Assembly (NCBI GenBank): GCA_004293905.1
Contig: RDZE01000019.1
Span: forward strand, 23,871-87,870
Direction of reading: 5' to 3'
DNA length: 64,000 nucleotides
DNA from: Cytophagales bacterium
GTDB taxonomy: Bacteria; Bacteroidota; Bacteroidia; Cytophagales; Microscillaceae
Positions 19,077 through 28,300 of the stretch are shown here, in pieces. Below the pieces are notes generated by a model, which was not told where the DNA came from, searched no databases, and worked only from the letters and a program-made list of their open reading frames with translations. Position 1 is the stretch's first letter, and each line of letters begins with the position of its first letter. The position numbers and the translations under genes were made by a program.

Positions 19077-19895
19077 ATGGAAAAACTCAAAGTTCTTTAT
19101 GTTGCCTCTGAAATAAACCCTTTTCTAAAAATTACCGAAGTAGCTGATTTTGTTCGCAAACTTCCACAAGCGATGCAAGAAAAAGGTTTTGAAATCAGAA
19201 TATTGGTGCCCCGCTTTGGCTTAATCAATGAAAGAAAAAATAAATTGCACGAAGTAGTGCGTTTATCGGGCATTAATATTTCAGTAGGTGATGAAGAAAA
19301 ACCACTCATGATTAAGGTAGCTTCTGTGCCCAATGCCAAACTACAAGTGTATTTTATAGACAATGAGGACTATTTTCATCGAAAGTCTGTTTTTTTTGAT
19401 AATAATGACCAATTTTATGACGATAACGATGAGAGAGCAATATTTTTCTGCAAAGGCGTTTTAGAAACGGTAAAAAAATTAGGTTGGTCGCCTGATATAG
19501 TACATTGCAACGATTGGATGACGAGTTTGATTCCTCTCTATCTCAAAACTACTTATAAAAATGACCCTGTTTTCAAAAATACAAAAACAGTTTTCTCAAT
19601 CCCCAACCAATACATTCCTTGTAAATTCAGCGAAGATATCATCAATAAAGTAAAAATGGTAGACATAGAAGAAGAAATGCTTCACCATTTACAAAGTGCT
19701 GATTTTGACGGCTTTTTACGCATAGGAATTGCTTATTCTGATTCTGTTATCAAGGCAGATGATAATTATAGCGAAACTTTGGATAAACTTTTCACTGAAT
19801 TTTCAAACCGAAATATCAACTCAATTCAAATCAACAATGAGGATTATTCCGAGTCGTACTACCACCTTTATACAGAGTTGGCAGGTACTTTATAA
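19077..19895 (+). CDS. Half-length glycogen/starch synthase-like protein (GT5 N-terminal domain only)
   Basis: 272 residues against about 480 for true GlgA. The sequence follows the N-terminal Rossmann half of GT5 enzymes: LYVASEINPFLKITEVADFV, RILVPRFGLIN, and DIVHCNDWMTSLIPLYLK. The second half, with the nucleotide-binding site, is absent. The usual KTGG loop for ADP-glucose reads KITE here, so the glycines are lost while the Lys stays. Catalysis is therefore doubtful. The short form is a recurring neighbour of panC in Bacteroidota, which argues for a conserved non-enzymatic or altered role rather than fresh decay. Its 3' end overlaps the DUF4270 gene by 59 bp in another frame. Confidence 0.85.
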   Translation: MEKLKVLYVASEINPFLKITEVADFVRKLPQAMQEKGFEIRILVPRFGLINERKNKLHEVVRLSGINISVGDEEKPLMIKVASVPNAKLQVYFIDNEDYFHRKSVFFDNNDQFYDDNDERAIFFCKGVLETVKKLGWSPDIVHCNDWMTSLIPLYLKTTYKNDPVFKNTKTVFSIPNQYIPCKFSEDIINKVKMVDIEEEMLHHLQSADFDGFLRIGIAYSDSVIKADDNYSETLDKLFTEFSNRNINSIQINNEDYSESYYHLYTELAGTL

Positions 19896-21252
19896 GACAT
19901 TTAACAATTATTATTTATTATTATTTTGCGCGGCGTTAGTGGGCTTGTCTGCCTGTGAAAACCCTCGCGATTTAGGGCTTAACCTCCCCGATGGATTTAA
20001 GAAAGCAGAGTTAATTTATGTAGATACTTTGCCCATCAAAATGACCACTGTATTGTTAGATACCTTCCCTACCTTCGCACCAACACGTTTAGTAGTAGGT
20101 GATTATAACGATAATTTGTTTGGAAGAATTACGGCGCGTTCTTATGGTTCATTAGCTCCTATTGCCGATACAGTATTCATAGAAACACCCAGCCAAGTAA
20201 TTGCTGATTCATTGGTGTTAGAAATGGAACTTTCCTCTGCCTACGGTGATACTACTGCTACACAAACGCTCTCACTACACCGCCTAACGAGCGCAATTCC
20301 TGCCAAAAATTATTATAATTTTGACCAAGTCCCCTTTGACCCTACACCGATTGCACAAAGTACCTTCTCGGTGCAGTCAGTAGGTTCGGGAAAAAAACTA
20401 AGAATCAAACTCCCTAATACCCTGCGAGATGAAGTGCTTAATACAATAAAAACAAGTAAAGACTCCGCAAACTTCATACAAACCTTTCGTGGGTTTGCGC
20501 TCCAATCTACTAACAATGCGGCAGTAGTTGCTTTCAGTGCTTCACCGATTAGTTCAAAACTGCTTTTCTATTACCGAAATAGTACTGATGCAAGCAATGC
20601 AGTAAAACAAACAGAATTTTATTTCCGTTTATACAATACTTTTAATCAAATCATTCATAACCCTATAGGTACTAATCTATCAACAATTAGTAGCACTAAT
20701 AGAATACTAACAGCAACGCAAACACTTGATAGAGGGTACTTATTCAATTTATTGGGAATTGTAATCAAAATAGAACTCCCTGATTTTAAAACCTTAGCAG
20801 ACCCCGCAAAAGGGGAAGTTTTGGCTATTAATAGAGCCGATTTGGTTTTTTATGCAGATGAACAAAGCTATACCAAAAATGACCTATTTCCTATTCCTAC
20901 ACTATTGGCACTTTATCAATCTGATGCCAATAATAGGATAAAGAGAGATGGATTAGGCTTTTTTCAGGGTATTCAGGCAGAGGGCGCGAACCCTTTCAAT
21001 AACAACAACACGGCTGAAGTTACCTATAATAATTTTGGGTTTTTCTATCGCTTCCCTATCACTACCTATTTACAATTAGTGCAAAGAGGCGATATTCAAA
21101 ACAATGGCATCATCATTTCCGAACGTTTCTATGAAATAGATGGCACACAAATATTAGTGACTTTTTCTTCTTTCAGACGTTTGTTGATAGATAATCGGCG
21201 CAGTTCCAGCCGAAAAATACGATTGGAACTTTTTTATACCAAATTTAAGTAA
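19837..21252 (+). CDS. DUF4270 lipoprotein
   Basis: 471 residues from the ATG at 19837 (MRIIPSR), giving a hydrophobic signal segment and a lipobox LSAC at about residues 37-40; the frame is open further upstream but that part has no signal-peptide character. NPRDLGLNLPD directly after the Cys, and repeated beta-strand segments ending in LELFYTKFK, match DUF4270, a Bacteroidota-only lipoprotein family of unknown function. It should sit in the inner or outer membrane facing the periplasm or surface. It overlaps the preceding gene by 59 bp and precedes glmS, an order often seen in this phylum, suggesting a link to cell-envelope or carbohydrate metabolism (inference). Confidence 0.87.
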   Translation: MRIIPSRTTTFIQSWQVLYKTFNNYYLLLFCAALVGLSACENPRDLGLNLPDGFKKAELIYVDTLPIKMTTVLLDTFPTFAPTRLVVGDYNDNLFGRITARSYGSLAPIADTVFIETPSQVIADSLVLEMELSSAYGDTTATQTLSLHRLTSAIPAKNYYNFDQVPFDPTPIAQSTFSVQSVGSGKKLRIKLPNTLRDEVLNTIKTSKDSANFIQTFRGFALQSTNNAAVVAFSASPISSKLLFYYRNSTDASNAVKQTEFYFRLYNTFNQIIHNPIGTNLSTISSTNRILTATQTLDRGYLFNLLGIVIKIELPDFKTLADPAKGEVLAINRADLVFYADEQSYTKNDLFPIPTLLALYQSDANNRIKRDGLGFFQGIQAEGANPFNNNNTAEVTYNNFGFFYRFPITTYLQLVQRGDIQNNGIIISERFYEIDGTQILVTFSSFRRLLIDNRRSSSRKIRLELFYTKFK

Positions 21253-21267
21253 TTATTCAAAAATATA

Positions 21268-21283
21268 CGTATTAAGGAATACG
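21268..21283 (+). other. Small inverted repeat before glmS
   Basis: CGTATT (21268-21273), 4-nt spacer AAGG, AATACG (21278-21283) in the 62-bp gap. There is no T run, so it is not a terminator; it could be an operator or a weak mRNA hairpin. Confidence 0.35.
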
Positions 21284-21314
21284 AATACTAACAAATTTTA
21301 TCTCTATTTGAATT

Positions 21315-23150
21315 ATGTGTGGAATTGTAGCATACACAGGCTATCGAGAAGCCTACCCCGTTATTATTAATGGTTTAAAAAGGCTTGAGTACAGAGGGTA
21401 CGATAGCACAGGCATTGCCCTCCTCAATGGCGACTTAAATGTATATAAGAAAAAAGGAAAAGTAGATGAACTAAAAGAGTTTGTAAAAACAGTAAAATTA
21501 GATGGCAATATCGGTATAGGGCATACGAGATGGGCTACGCATGGTGAGCCTAATGATATTAACGCACACCCACATTTCTCGTCTGATAGAAACATGGTCA
21601 TTATCCATAATGGCATCATCGAGAACTATGATAGTATCAAAAAAGATTTACTTAACAAAGGACACTTTTTTGAAAGCGATACCGACTCCGAAGTGCTGAT
21701 TCACTTCATAGAAGATATTCAAAAAAATGCGCAATGTTCCTTAGAAGAGGCAGTCCGTTTGGCACTCCGAAAAGTAGTAGGTGCTTATGCCATTGTGATT
21801 ATCTCTAAACAAAATCCACGAGAACTCATTGCCGCACGTAAAGGCAGCCCAATTGTAGTAGGAGTAGGAGAAAATGAATTTTTCATTGCCTCCGATGCCA
21901 CACCTATCATTGAGTATACCAACCAAGTAGTATATTTAGACGACCAAGAAATGGCAATCATCAAAGATGGAAAACTGATACTACAAAACTTAGAAGCCGA
22001 AGTAAAAGTACCTTATATACAACAACTCGACCTCGACCTTGAAGCCATCGAGAAAGGGGGATATCCTTATTTTATGCTCAAAGAAATTTTCGAACAGCCC
22101 AAATCTATACGTGATTCTATGCGCGGACGACTCAACGCGCAAGAAGCAACACTGACAATGGGGGGCTTGTTAGAGTATATTAATCGTATTCTGAATGCCG
22201 AACGGTTCATTATTTTAGGCTGTGGCACTTCTTGGCATGCAGGTTTAGTAGGCGAGTATATTTTGGAAGAGTTTGCACGCGTACCTACAGAAGTAGAATA
22301 TGCCTCTGAGTTTCGATATCGCAACCCCATCATTCGCGAAAATGATGTAGTTATCGCTATTTCACAATCAGGCGAAACTGCCGATACACTCGCAGCCATA
22401 GAGTTAGCCAAATCAAAAGGGGCTATGATTTTGGGTGTTTGCAATGTCGTAGGGGCTTCTATTCCACGTGCTACCCATGCAGGGGCATATATTCATGCCG
22501 GACCCGAGATAGGTGTAGCAAGTACAAAAGCCTTTACAGGACAACTAACCGTACTTACCATGATGGCACTCTTGATAGCGCGTAAAAAAGGCACTATCAA
22601 AGAAAGTCTTTTCAGAGAAATGCTTTTAGAATTGGACAATATCCCCGCAAAAATAGAGAAAACACTTAAAGCAGAGCCTGTAATAGAGAAAATAGCCACC
22701 ACTTTCAAAGATGCACAAAACTTTCTTTACTTAGGAAGGGGCTATAACTTCCCTGTAGCGTTAGAAGGCGCGCTGAAACTAAAAGAAATTTCCTACATAC
22801 ACGCCGAAGGCTACCCTGCCGCTGAAATGAAACACGGTCCGATAGCTTTGATAGATGAAGCTATGCCTGTTGTGTTTATTGCAACCAAAGACAGTTCTTA
22901 TGACAAAGTAAAAAGCAATATACAAGAAGTAAAAGCACGCAAAGGAAAGGTGATTGCGATAGTAACAGAAGGAGACGAAGATGTACGCAGTATGGCAGAT
23001 TTTGTCATAGAAATCCCCCGTACTCATGAGGTATTAGTGCCTCTGCTTTCGGTAGTACCCTTACAACTTTTGGCGTATCACATTGCCGTAATGCGTGGTT
23101 GTGATGTAGACCAACCGCGTAATTTAGCAAAATCAGTAACCGTAGAATAA
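21315..23150 (+). CDS. glmS: Glutamine--fructose-6-phosphate aminotransferase (isomerizing)
   Basis: 611 residues, full length. GlmS makes glucosamine-6-phosphate from fructose-6-phosphate and glutamine, the first step to UDP-GlcNAc for peptidoglycan and LPS. The N-terminal glutaminase uses Cys2 (MCGIVAYTG) with GHTRWATHG and HNGIIEN; the C-terminal part has two SIS domains (CGTSWHAG, SQSGETADT, STKAFTGQ) and ends LAKSVTVE. No glmS ribozyme-like sequence is visible in the 62-bp leader, which fits a non-Firmicute. Confidence 0.98.
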   Translation: MCGIVAYTGYREAYPVIINGLKRLEYRGYDSTGIALLNGDLNVYKKKGKVDELKEFVKTVKLDGNIGIGHTRWATHGEPNDINAHPHFSSDRNMVIIHNGIIENYDSIKKDLLNKGHFFESDTDSEVLIHFIEDIQKNAQCSLEEAVRLALRKVVGAYAIVIISKQNPRELIAARKGSPIVVGVGENEFFIASDATPIIEYTNQVVYLDDQEMAIIKDGKLILQNLEAEVKVPYIQQLDLDLEAIEKGGYPYFMLKEIFEQPKSIRDSMRGRLNAQEATLTMGGLLEYINRILNAERFIILGCGTSWHAGLVGEYILEEFARVPTEVEYASEFRYRNPIIRENDVVIAISQSGETADTLAAIELAKSKGAMILGVCNVVGASIPRATHAGAYIHAGPEIGVASTKAFTGQLTVLTMMALLIARKKGTIKESLFREMLLELDNIPAKIEKTLKAEPVIEKIATTFKDAQNFLYLGRGYNFPVALEGALKLKEISYIHAEGYPAAEMKHGPIALIDEAMPVVFIATKDSSYDKVKSNIQEVKARKGKVIAIVTEGDEDVRSMADFVIEIPRTHEVLVPLLSVVPLQLLAYHIAVMRGCDVDQPRNLAKSVTVE

Positions 23151-23185
23151 CCCTTACACACAAATAATATAGATTTAGTAACCCC

Positions 23186-23749
23186 ATGGAATTGGCAGCC
23201 GAATTACTCAAAATAGTACTCCCCGCAGGTTTGGTCTTGTATGGTATGTACCTCACTTTCAAGGCTTTTGCGAGTAGTGAAATAGAAAAAATCAAAAATG
23301 AAAGGCATCTTAAAATTGCCGAAGTTGCACTAAAACACAGCGAACAGACCCTTAACATACGTCTACAAGCCTACGAACGACTCTGTTTGTTCTTAGAGCG
23401 TATTTCGCCTGCCAATATTATTCCAAGAGTGAGCAACCCCGCCATGTCGGTTGGTTTGTTGCAACAAGTACTCAATAATGAAATAAGACAAGAATACAAT
23501 TATAATCTCTCACAACAAGTATATATAAGCGATGAGGCTTGGATACTCATTAAAAAAGCAACAGAAGAAACCATCTTGCTTATTAATAACTCTACTGTAG
23601 GTATTTCTGAAGATGCGCCTGCCGTAGAATTAGCAAAAAAAGTATTAGAAAATGCAATTCAACTCCAATTAGACCTCACTCAAGATGCCGTACAAAAACT
23701 AAAATCTGAGGTAAGGGCTTTGTTTGAGGGACGCATGCAAGAAGCCTAA
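23186..23749 (+). CDS. Small membrane-anchored helical protein (DUF7935-like)
   Basis: 187 residues. One N-terminal TM helix (about 8-30, IVLPAGLVLYGMYLTFKAF) is followed by an all-helical cytoplasmic domain containing ALKHSEQTLNIRLQAYERLCLFLERISP. This matches my memory of an uncharacterised Bacteroidota family (DUF7935), not verified. No catalytic motif is visible. It lies 35 bp after glmS and 6 bp before a TauE/SafE permease gene, so it may be co-transcribed with either. Confidence 0.75.
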   Translation: MELAAELLKIVLPAGLVLYGMYLTFKAFASSEIEKIKNERHLKIAEVALKHSEQTLNIRLQAYERLCLFLERISPANIIPRVSNPAMSVGLLQQVLNNEIRQEYNYNLSQQVYISDEAWILIKKATEETILLINNSTVGISEDAPAVELAKKVLENAIQLQLDLTQDAVQKLKSEVRALFEGRMQEA

Positions 23750-23755
23750 TTTTTC

Positions 23756-24538
23756 ATGTCTTTATTTTATTATACACTTACTTTTTTAGTAAGCATTTTT
23801 GCTGGCTTTGTTAATACATTGGTAGGGAGTGGCAGCTTATTGATGATTCCGTTGTTGATGGCATTGGGCTTGCCTGCCCCTATTGCAAATGGTACTAATC
23901 GGGTAGCGGTTTTTATTCAGAGTGTGGTAGGTGTCAGTACTTTTTTCAGCCATAAAAAGATAAAAATAGGAGGTGGTTGGTGGTTGATAGGGGTAGCTAC
24001 TTTGGGAGCTATAGGCGGAGGTTGGTTAGCAACACAGCTTTCTCCAGCTACACTCACAGAACTAATAGGGGTATTGATGGTAGTAATGTTAGGTATCATC
24101 ATTCTTAAACCCGAACGCTGGCTCAAAGACAGTGAAACACCACAACAAGAAAACAACCTTCACTTGCTTACTTGGTTTTTTATGTTTTTATCGGGCTTTT
24201 ATGGTGGGTTTATTCAAGGAGGAGTAGGTATTTTTTTATTAGCCACCTTAGTATTACAAGCCAACTACCCTCTTGCAAAAGCCAATGCACTAAAATTGAT
24301 TATTGTATTGGTATATGCCGCTCCTGTGTTACTTATTTTTATGTATTATGGGCAAATAGATTGGTCTATGGCAGCCATTACCTCCACAGGACAAGCATTA
24401 GGGGCTTATATTGGGGCAAAATTTGCAACACAACACAAAGATGCAAATCTTTGGACATACAGACTTTTAGTTATTATATTGTTATTAGCAATTCTTCAAT
24501 TTTATTTGCCCCGTTGGTTAGTATATTTTCAACCATAA
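23756..24538 (+). CDS. TauE/SafE family permease
   Basis: 260 residues with about eight hydrophobic segments in two similar halves, as in the sulfite exporter TauE/SafE family (PF01925). The first half has FAGFVNTLVGSGSLLMIP and the second FYGGFIQGGVGIFLLA, the paired Gly-rich family motifs. It is an inner-membrane transporter, probably for a sulfur-containing or other small organic anion; the substrate is not readable. The last 65 bp overlap the 3' end of convergent purN. Confidence 0.88.
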   Translation: MSLFYYTLTFLVSIFAGFVNTLVGSGSLLMIPLLMALGLPAPIANGTNRVAVFIQSVVGVSTFFSHKKIKIGGGWWLIGVATLGAIGGGWLATQLSPATLTELIGVLMVVMLGIIILKPERWLKDSETPQQENNLHLLTWFFMFLSGFYGGFIQGGVGIFLLATLVLQANYPLAKANALKLIIVLVYAAPVLLIFMYYGQIDWSMAAITSTGQALGAYIGAKFATQHKDANLWTYRLLVIILLLAILQFYLPRWLVYFQP

Positions 24539-25091
24539 GCGGAAAATAATGATGCTCCAAATGCTGTACTTTGTGGGCAATATCTTCGGGAGTGTCTTCG
24601 GGGCTGAGAGTACACTTTCTTTGCAATATAATTTTACCTTCATCATAATTTTCATTAACATAATGTATCGTAATGCCTGTTTCAGAAGCACCAGCCGCTT
24701 TTACGGCTTCATGTACATACATTCCGTACATGCCTTTGCCGCCAAAGAGTGGCAATAGAGAAGGGTGTATATTAATAATTTTATCAGGAAATTGTCTGAT
24801 AAGTGTAGAGGGTAACAGCCAGAGAAAACCTGCTAAAACAATAAGGTCTATCTCTTGTTGCTGTAAATAATCGGTAATTTGACTGGATTCATAGAAACCT
24901 TTTCTATCAAAAACACAAGTAGGAATTTGATATTGATGTGCTTTCTCTAATACACCTGCTAACATCCGATTAGAAAGCACCAAACTTACCTGCGCAATGT
25001 GTTTTTTATCTTCCTTTTGGAAATGTTGTATGATTTTTTCGGCATTTGTGCCCGTACCAGAGGCAAATATGGCTATTTTGGAAACTTTCAT
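24474..25091 (-). CDS. purN: Phosphoribosylglycinamide formyltransferase
   Basis: 205 residues from the ATG at 25091 (a TTG two codons earlier is less likely). PurN transfers formyl from 10-formyl-THF to GAR in purine synthesis. Catalytic residues are Asn107 and His109 (KIINIHPSLLP) and Asp150 (NYDEGKI); the phosphate loop is ASGTGTNAEKI at 10-20. The loop FGGKGMYG is also typical. The last about 20 codons overlap the end of the convergent permease gene, an unusually long convergent overlap. Confidence 0.95.
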   Translation of the reverse strand: MKVSKIAIFASGTGTNAEKIIQHFQKEDKKHIAQVSLVLSNRMLAGVLEKAHQYQIPTCVFDRKGFYESSQITDYLQQQEIDLIVLAGFLWLLPSTLIRQFPDKIINIHPSLLPLFGGKGMYGMYVHEAVKAAGASETGITIHYVNENYDEGKIILQRKCTLSPEDTPEDIAHKVQHLEHHYFPLMVENILTNGANKIEELLITI

Positions 25092-25104
25092 GGTCAAATA
25101 GATA

Positions 25105-25112
25105 CAAAAATA
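25105..25112 (-). promoter_or_regulatory. -7 promoter element of purN
   Basis: The minus strand reads TATTTTTG (25112-25105), matching TAnnTTTG, but it is only 13 bp from the purN ATG. That would give a nearly leaderless mRNA, so the call is tentative. Confidence 0.35.
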
Positions 25113-25146
25113 ATGGCTTAAAGTTAGCTTTTTTTTCTAATAGCTG

Positions 25147-25161
25147 CTTGGTTCAACCAAG
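25147..25161. promoter_or_regulatory. Perfect palindrome in the purN-mfd intergenic region
   Basis: CTTGGTT-C-AACCAAG is a perfect 7-bp inverted repeat around a single base, in the 211-bp divergent region. The tight symmetry resembles an operator for a dimeric repressor. It could also be a weak hairpin followed by ATTTTT on the plus strand. Confidence 0.4.
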
Positions 25162-25262
25162 ATTTTTACTCAAGCCTACTAAAAATCTAAAACTCTATGC
25201 AATCAGAAAGGCTCTTTTATAATTTCATCAAAGAAACTTATAAAGTTGTAAGAAAGAGTTAC

Positions 25263-25270
25263 TAATTTTG
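25263..25270 (+). promoter_or_regulatory. -7 promoter element of mfd
   Basis: TAATTTTG fits TAnnTTTG and is followed by CA; it lies 32 bp before the mfd ATG. The nearest TTG upstream (25246-25248) is only 14 nt away, shorter than usual. Confidence 0.45.
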
Positions 25271-25302
25271 CACTCAATAGAAAAATATTCAACGACCACA
25301 CA

Positions 25303-28300
25303 ATGAAAATAGAAAGCTTTTTACAACTCTACGAACAAGATAGCCTTGTACAAACAATGGTAGAAATTGTGAAAAAAAAAGAAAAAGTAATCAATTGTAA
25401 AGGGCTCATAGGGAGTTTAGATGCCATCATGGGAGCTTGTATACATCTAAAAGTTAATCAAAATCAACTTTTTGTACTCCACGACCGCGAAGAAGCTGCC
25501 TATTTTTGCAACGACCTCCAAAATCTGCTCCCCGATACCGAAATACTACTATTCCCTACCTCTTACAAACGTCCCTACCAATATGAGGAAATAGACAACG
25601 CTAACATATTACAGCGTGCCGATGTGCTCAATCAAATCAACCAAGCAAAAAAAACAAACCTCATCGTTACCTATCCCGAAGCTTTAGGTGAAAAAGTAGT
25701 GAATAAAAAAAGCCTTGCACAATACACTCTTGCTGTACAAGTAGGTCAAACCCTTAATATAGACGAACTCAGCGAAACGCTTCTTAATTATGATTTCGAA
25801 CGCACCGAATTTGTTTATGAAGCAGGACAATTTGCCATCAGAGGCGGCATTATTGATATATTCTCTTATGCCAATGACCTACCCTACAGATTAGAACTCT
25901 TTGGCAACGATATAGAAAGCATACGCATCTTCGACCCTCATTCACAACTTTCGCTCAAAGAAGTAAAAAGCATAGCCGTAATACCCAATGTACAAACCCG
26001 CCTCATTCAAGAAGTCAGAGAAAGTTTCTTAGATTTTATACCCAAAGATACACTTTGTTGGTTCAAAGATATAGAATACACTATAGATATAGTACAAAAA
26101 TCTTTTGACAAAGCCCAACAAGCCTTCGAAACTTACACCGCCGAAGGACAAAATACGCACATACTCAGCGTGCCTGAAGTACTTTTCGATACCCAAAAAG
26201 AATTTGAGCAAAAAATACAACAATTCAGTATCGTACAATTTGGTAAAAAATTCCATTATACCGCCAGTCAAACACTGAACTACACCGCCCAACCTCAACC
26301 CTCTTTCCACAAAGATTTTAAACTGCTAACCAATAATCTACTTGAGAATCAAAGCCAACAAGTATTCAATGTCATAGCTACCGAATCATTCAAACAAAGC
26401 CAAAGGTTAGAAAGCATTTTCGAGGAAATAGACCCCATGCTCAAAGTGCAATACTTACACATAGGTTTAAGAGAAGGATTTTTAGACAAAAACCTAAAAA
26501 TAGCCTGCTACACCGACCACCAAATTTTCGAACGATTCTATCGCTACAAAAGCAAAGAAAAATATTCCAAATCTAAAGCCCTTACACTCAAAGAACTACA
26601 ATCATTACAACCCGGCGACTATGTAACACACATAGACTATGGCATTGGGCGATTCGCAGGCATGCAAAAAGTAGAAATCAATGGCAAAACACAAGAAGTA
26701 ATCAGAATTGTGTACAAAGACAACGACTTACTCTACATCAACATACATGCCTTGCATAAAATATCTAAATATACAGGCAAAGAAGGCAGCCCACCTACCA
26801 TCAGCCGATTAGGTTCGCCAGAATGGGATAACAAAAAGAAAAAAATAAAAAAACAAGTACAAGAAATAGCCAAAGAACTCATAGAACTCTACGCCAAACG
26901 AAAAACAGCCAAAGGACATGCCTTCCAAACCGATACCTTTATGCAAGCCGAGTTAGAGTCTTCTTTTATCTATGAAGACACTCCTGACCAAGCACGCGCC
27001 ACTACCGACATCAAAAAAGACATGGAGCAACCACACCCCATGGACAGGCTCGTCTGCGGAGATGTTGGCTTCGGAAAGACAGAAGTAGCCGTCAGAGCAG
27101 CCTTCAAAGCCATTAGCGATGGCAAACAAGTTGCACTTTTAGTCCCTACTACAGTATTGGCAATGCAACACTTCAAAACCTTCTCCGAAAGATTCAAAGA
27201 ATTTGCTGTACAAGTAGAATACATCAATCGATTCAAAACAGCACAACAAATCAAAGATACGCTCAAAAACGTAGCAGAAGGAAAAACAGACTTACTCATA
27301 GGTACACACCGAATTGTGAGCAAAGACATCAAATTCAAAGATTTAGGATTGCTCATCATAGACGAAGAACAAAAATTTGGTGTCAAAACCAAAGAAAAAC
27401 TCAAAGAATTTAAAATAAACATAGACGTGCTTACCCTCACCGCTACACCCATACCCCGAACCCTTCATTTTTCGCTCATGGGCGCACGCGACCTCTCCGT
27501 CATTGCCACACCACCACCTAACCGCCAACCCGTTACCACCGAGCTACACACTTTTAACGATACTGTAGTCAGAGATGCCATTAGTTATGAAATCAAAAGA
27601 GGAGGGCAAGTCTTCTTTGTACACAACCGCGTAAATGACATAGAGGCAGTCGCTAATATGATTATTCGTTTAGTACCCGATGCCAAAATAGGAATTGCAC
27701 ACGGGCAGATGGACGGTGCGCGCCTTGAAAGAGCCATGCTCAAATTCATAGAAGGAGATTATGATGTATTAGTGTCTACCAATATTATCGAGTCAGGCTT
27801 AGACATACCCAATGCCAACACCATCATTATCAATATGGCACATACCTTTGGACTTTCCGACCTACACCAAATGCGCGGAAGAGTAGGACGCTCCAACAGA
27901 AAAGCATTTTGCTATCTCCTTACGCCCGCCTCATCACTCCTCAGCACCGACTCCCGCAAACGCCTCAGTGCCTTAGAAGAATTTTCAGACCTCGGAGATG
28001 GCTTCAAAGTAGCCATGCGCGACCTTGACATCAGGGGCGCAGGAAACCTGCTCGGCGCAGAACAAAGCGGATTTATCTCCGATTTAGGCTTTGAAGCCTA
28101 CCATAAAATACTCGACGAAGCCATACAAGAACTCAAAGAAACACACTTCAAAGAGTTATTTATGACCGAAATAGCCGCTAAAGCCCAGAATCTAACCACA
28201 GATTGCAACATCGAAACAGACCTACAGCTAATAATACCTGATGATTACGTCAATAACATTTCCGAACGCCTCAGCCTTTACAACCAATTAGACAATCTCA

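Noticed and set aside
21253..21314. Possible glmS ribozyme before glmS
   Set aside because: The leader is 62 bp and lacks the ribozyme core; that ribozyme is a Firmicutes feature.
25141..25170. tRNA T-arm-like GGTTCAA sequence
   Set aside because: It is part of a perfect palindrome; there is no acceptor stem, anticodon arm or D-arm around it.
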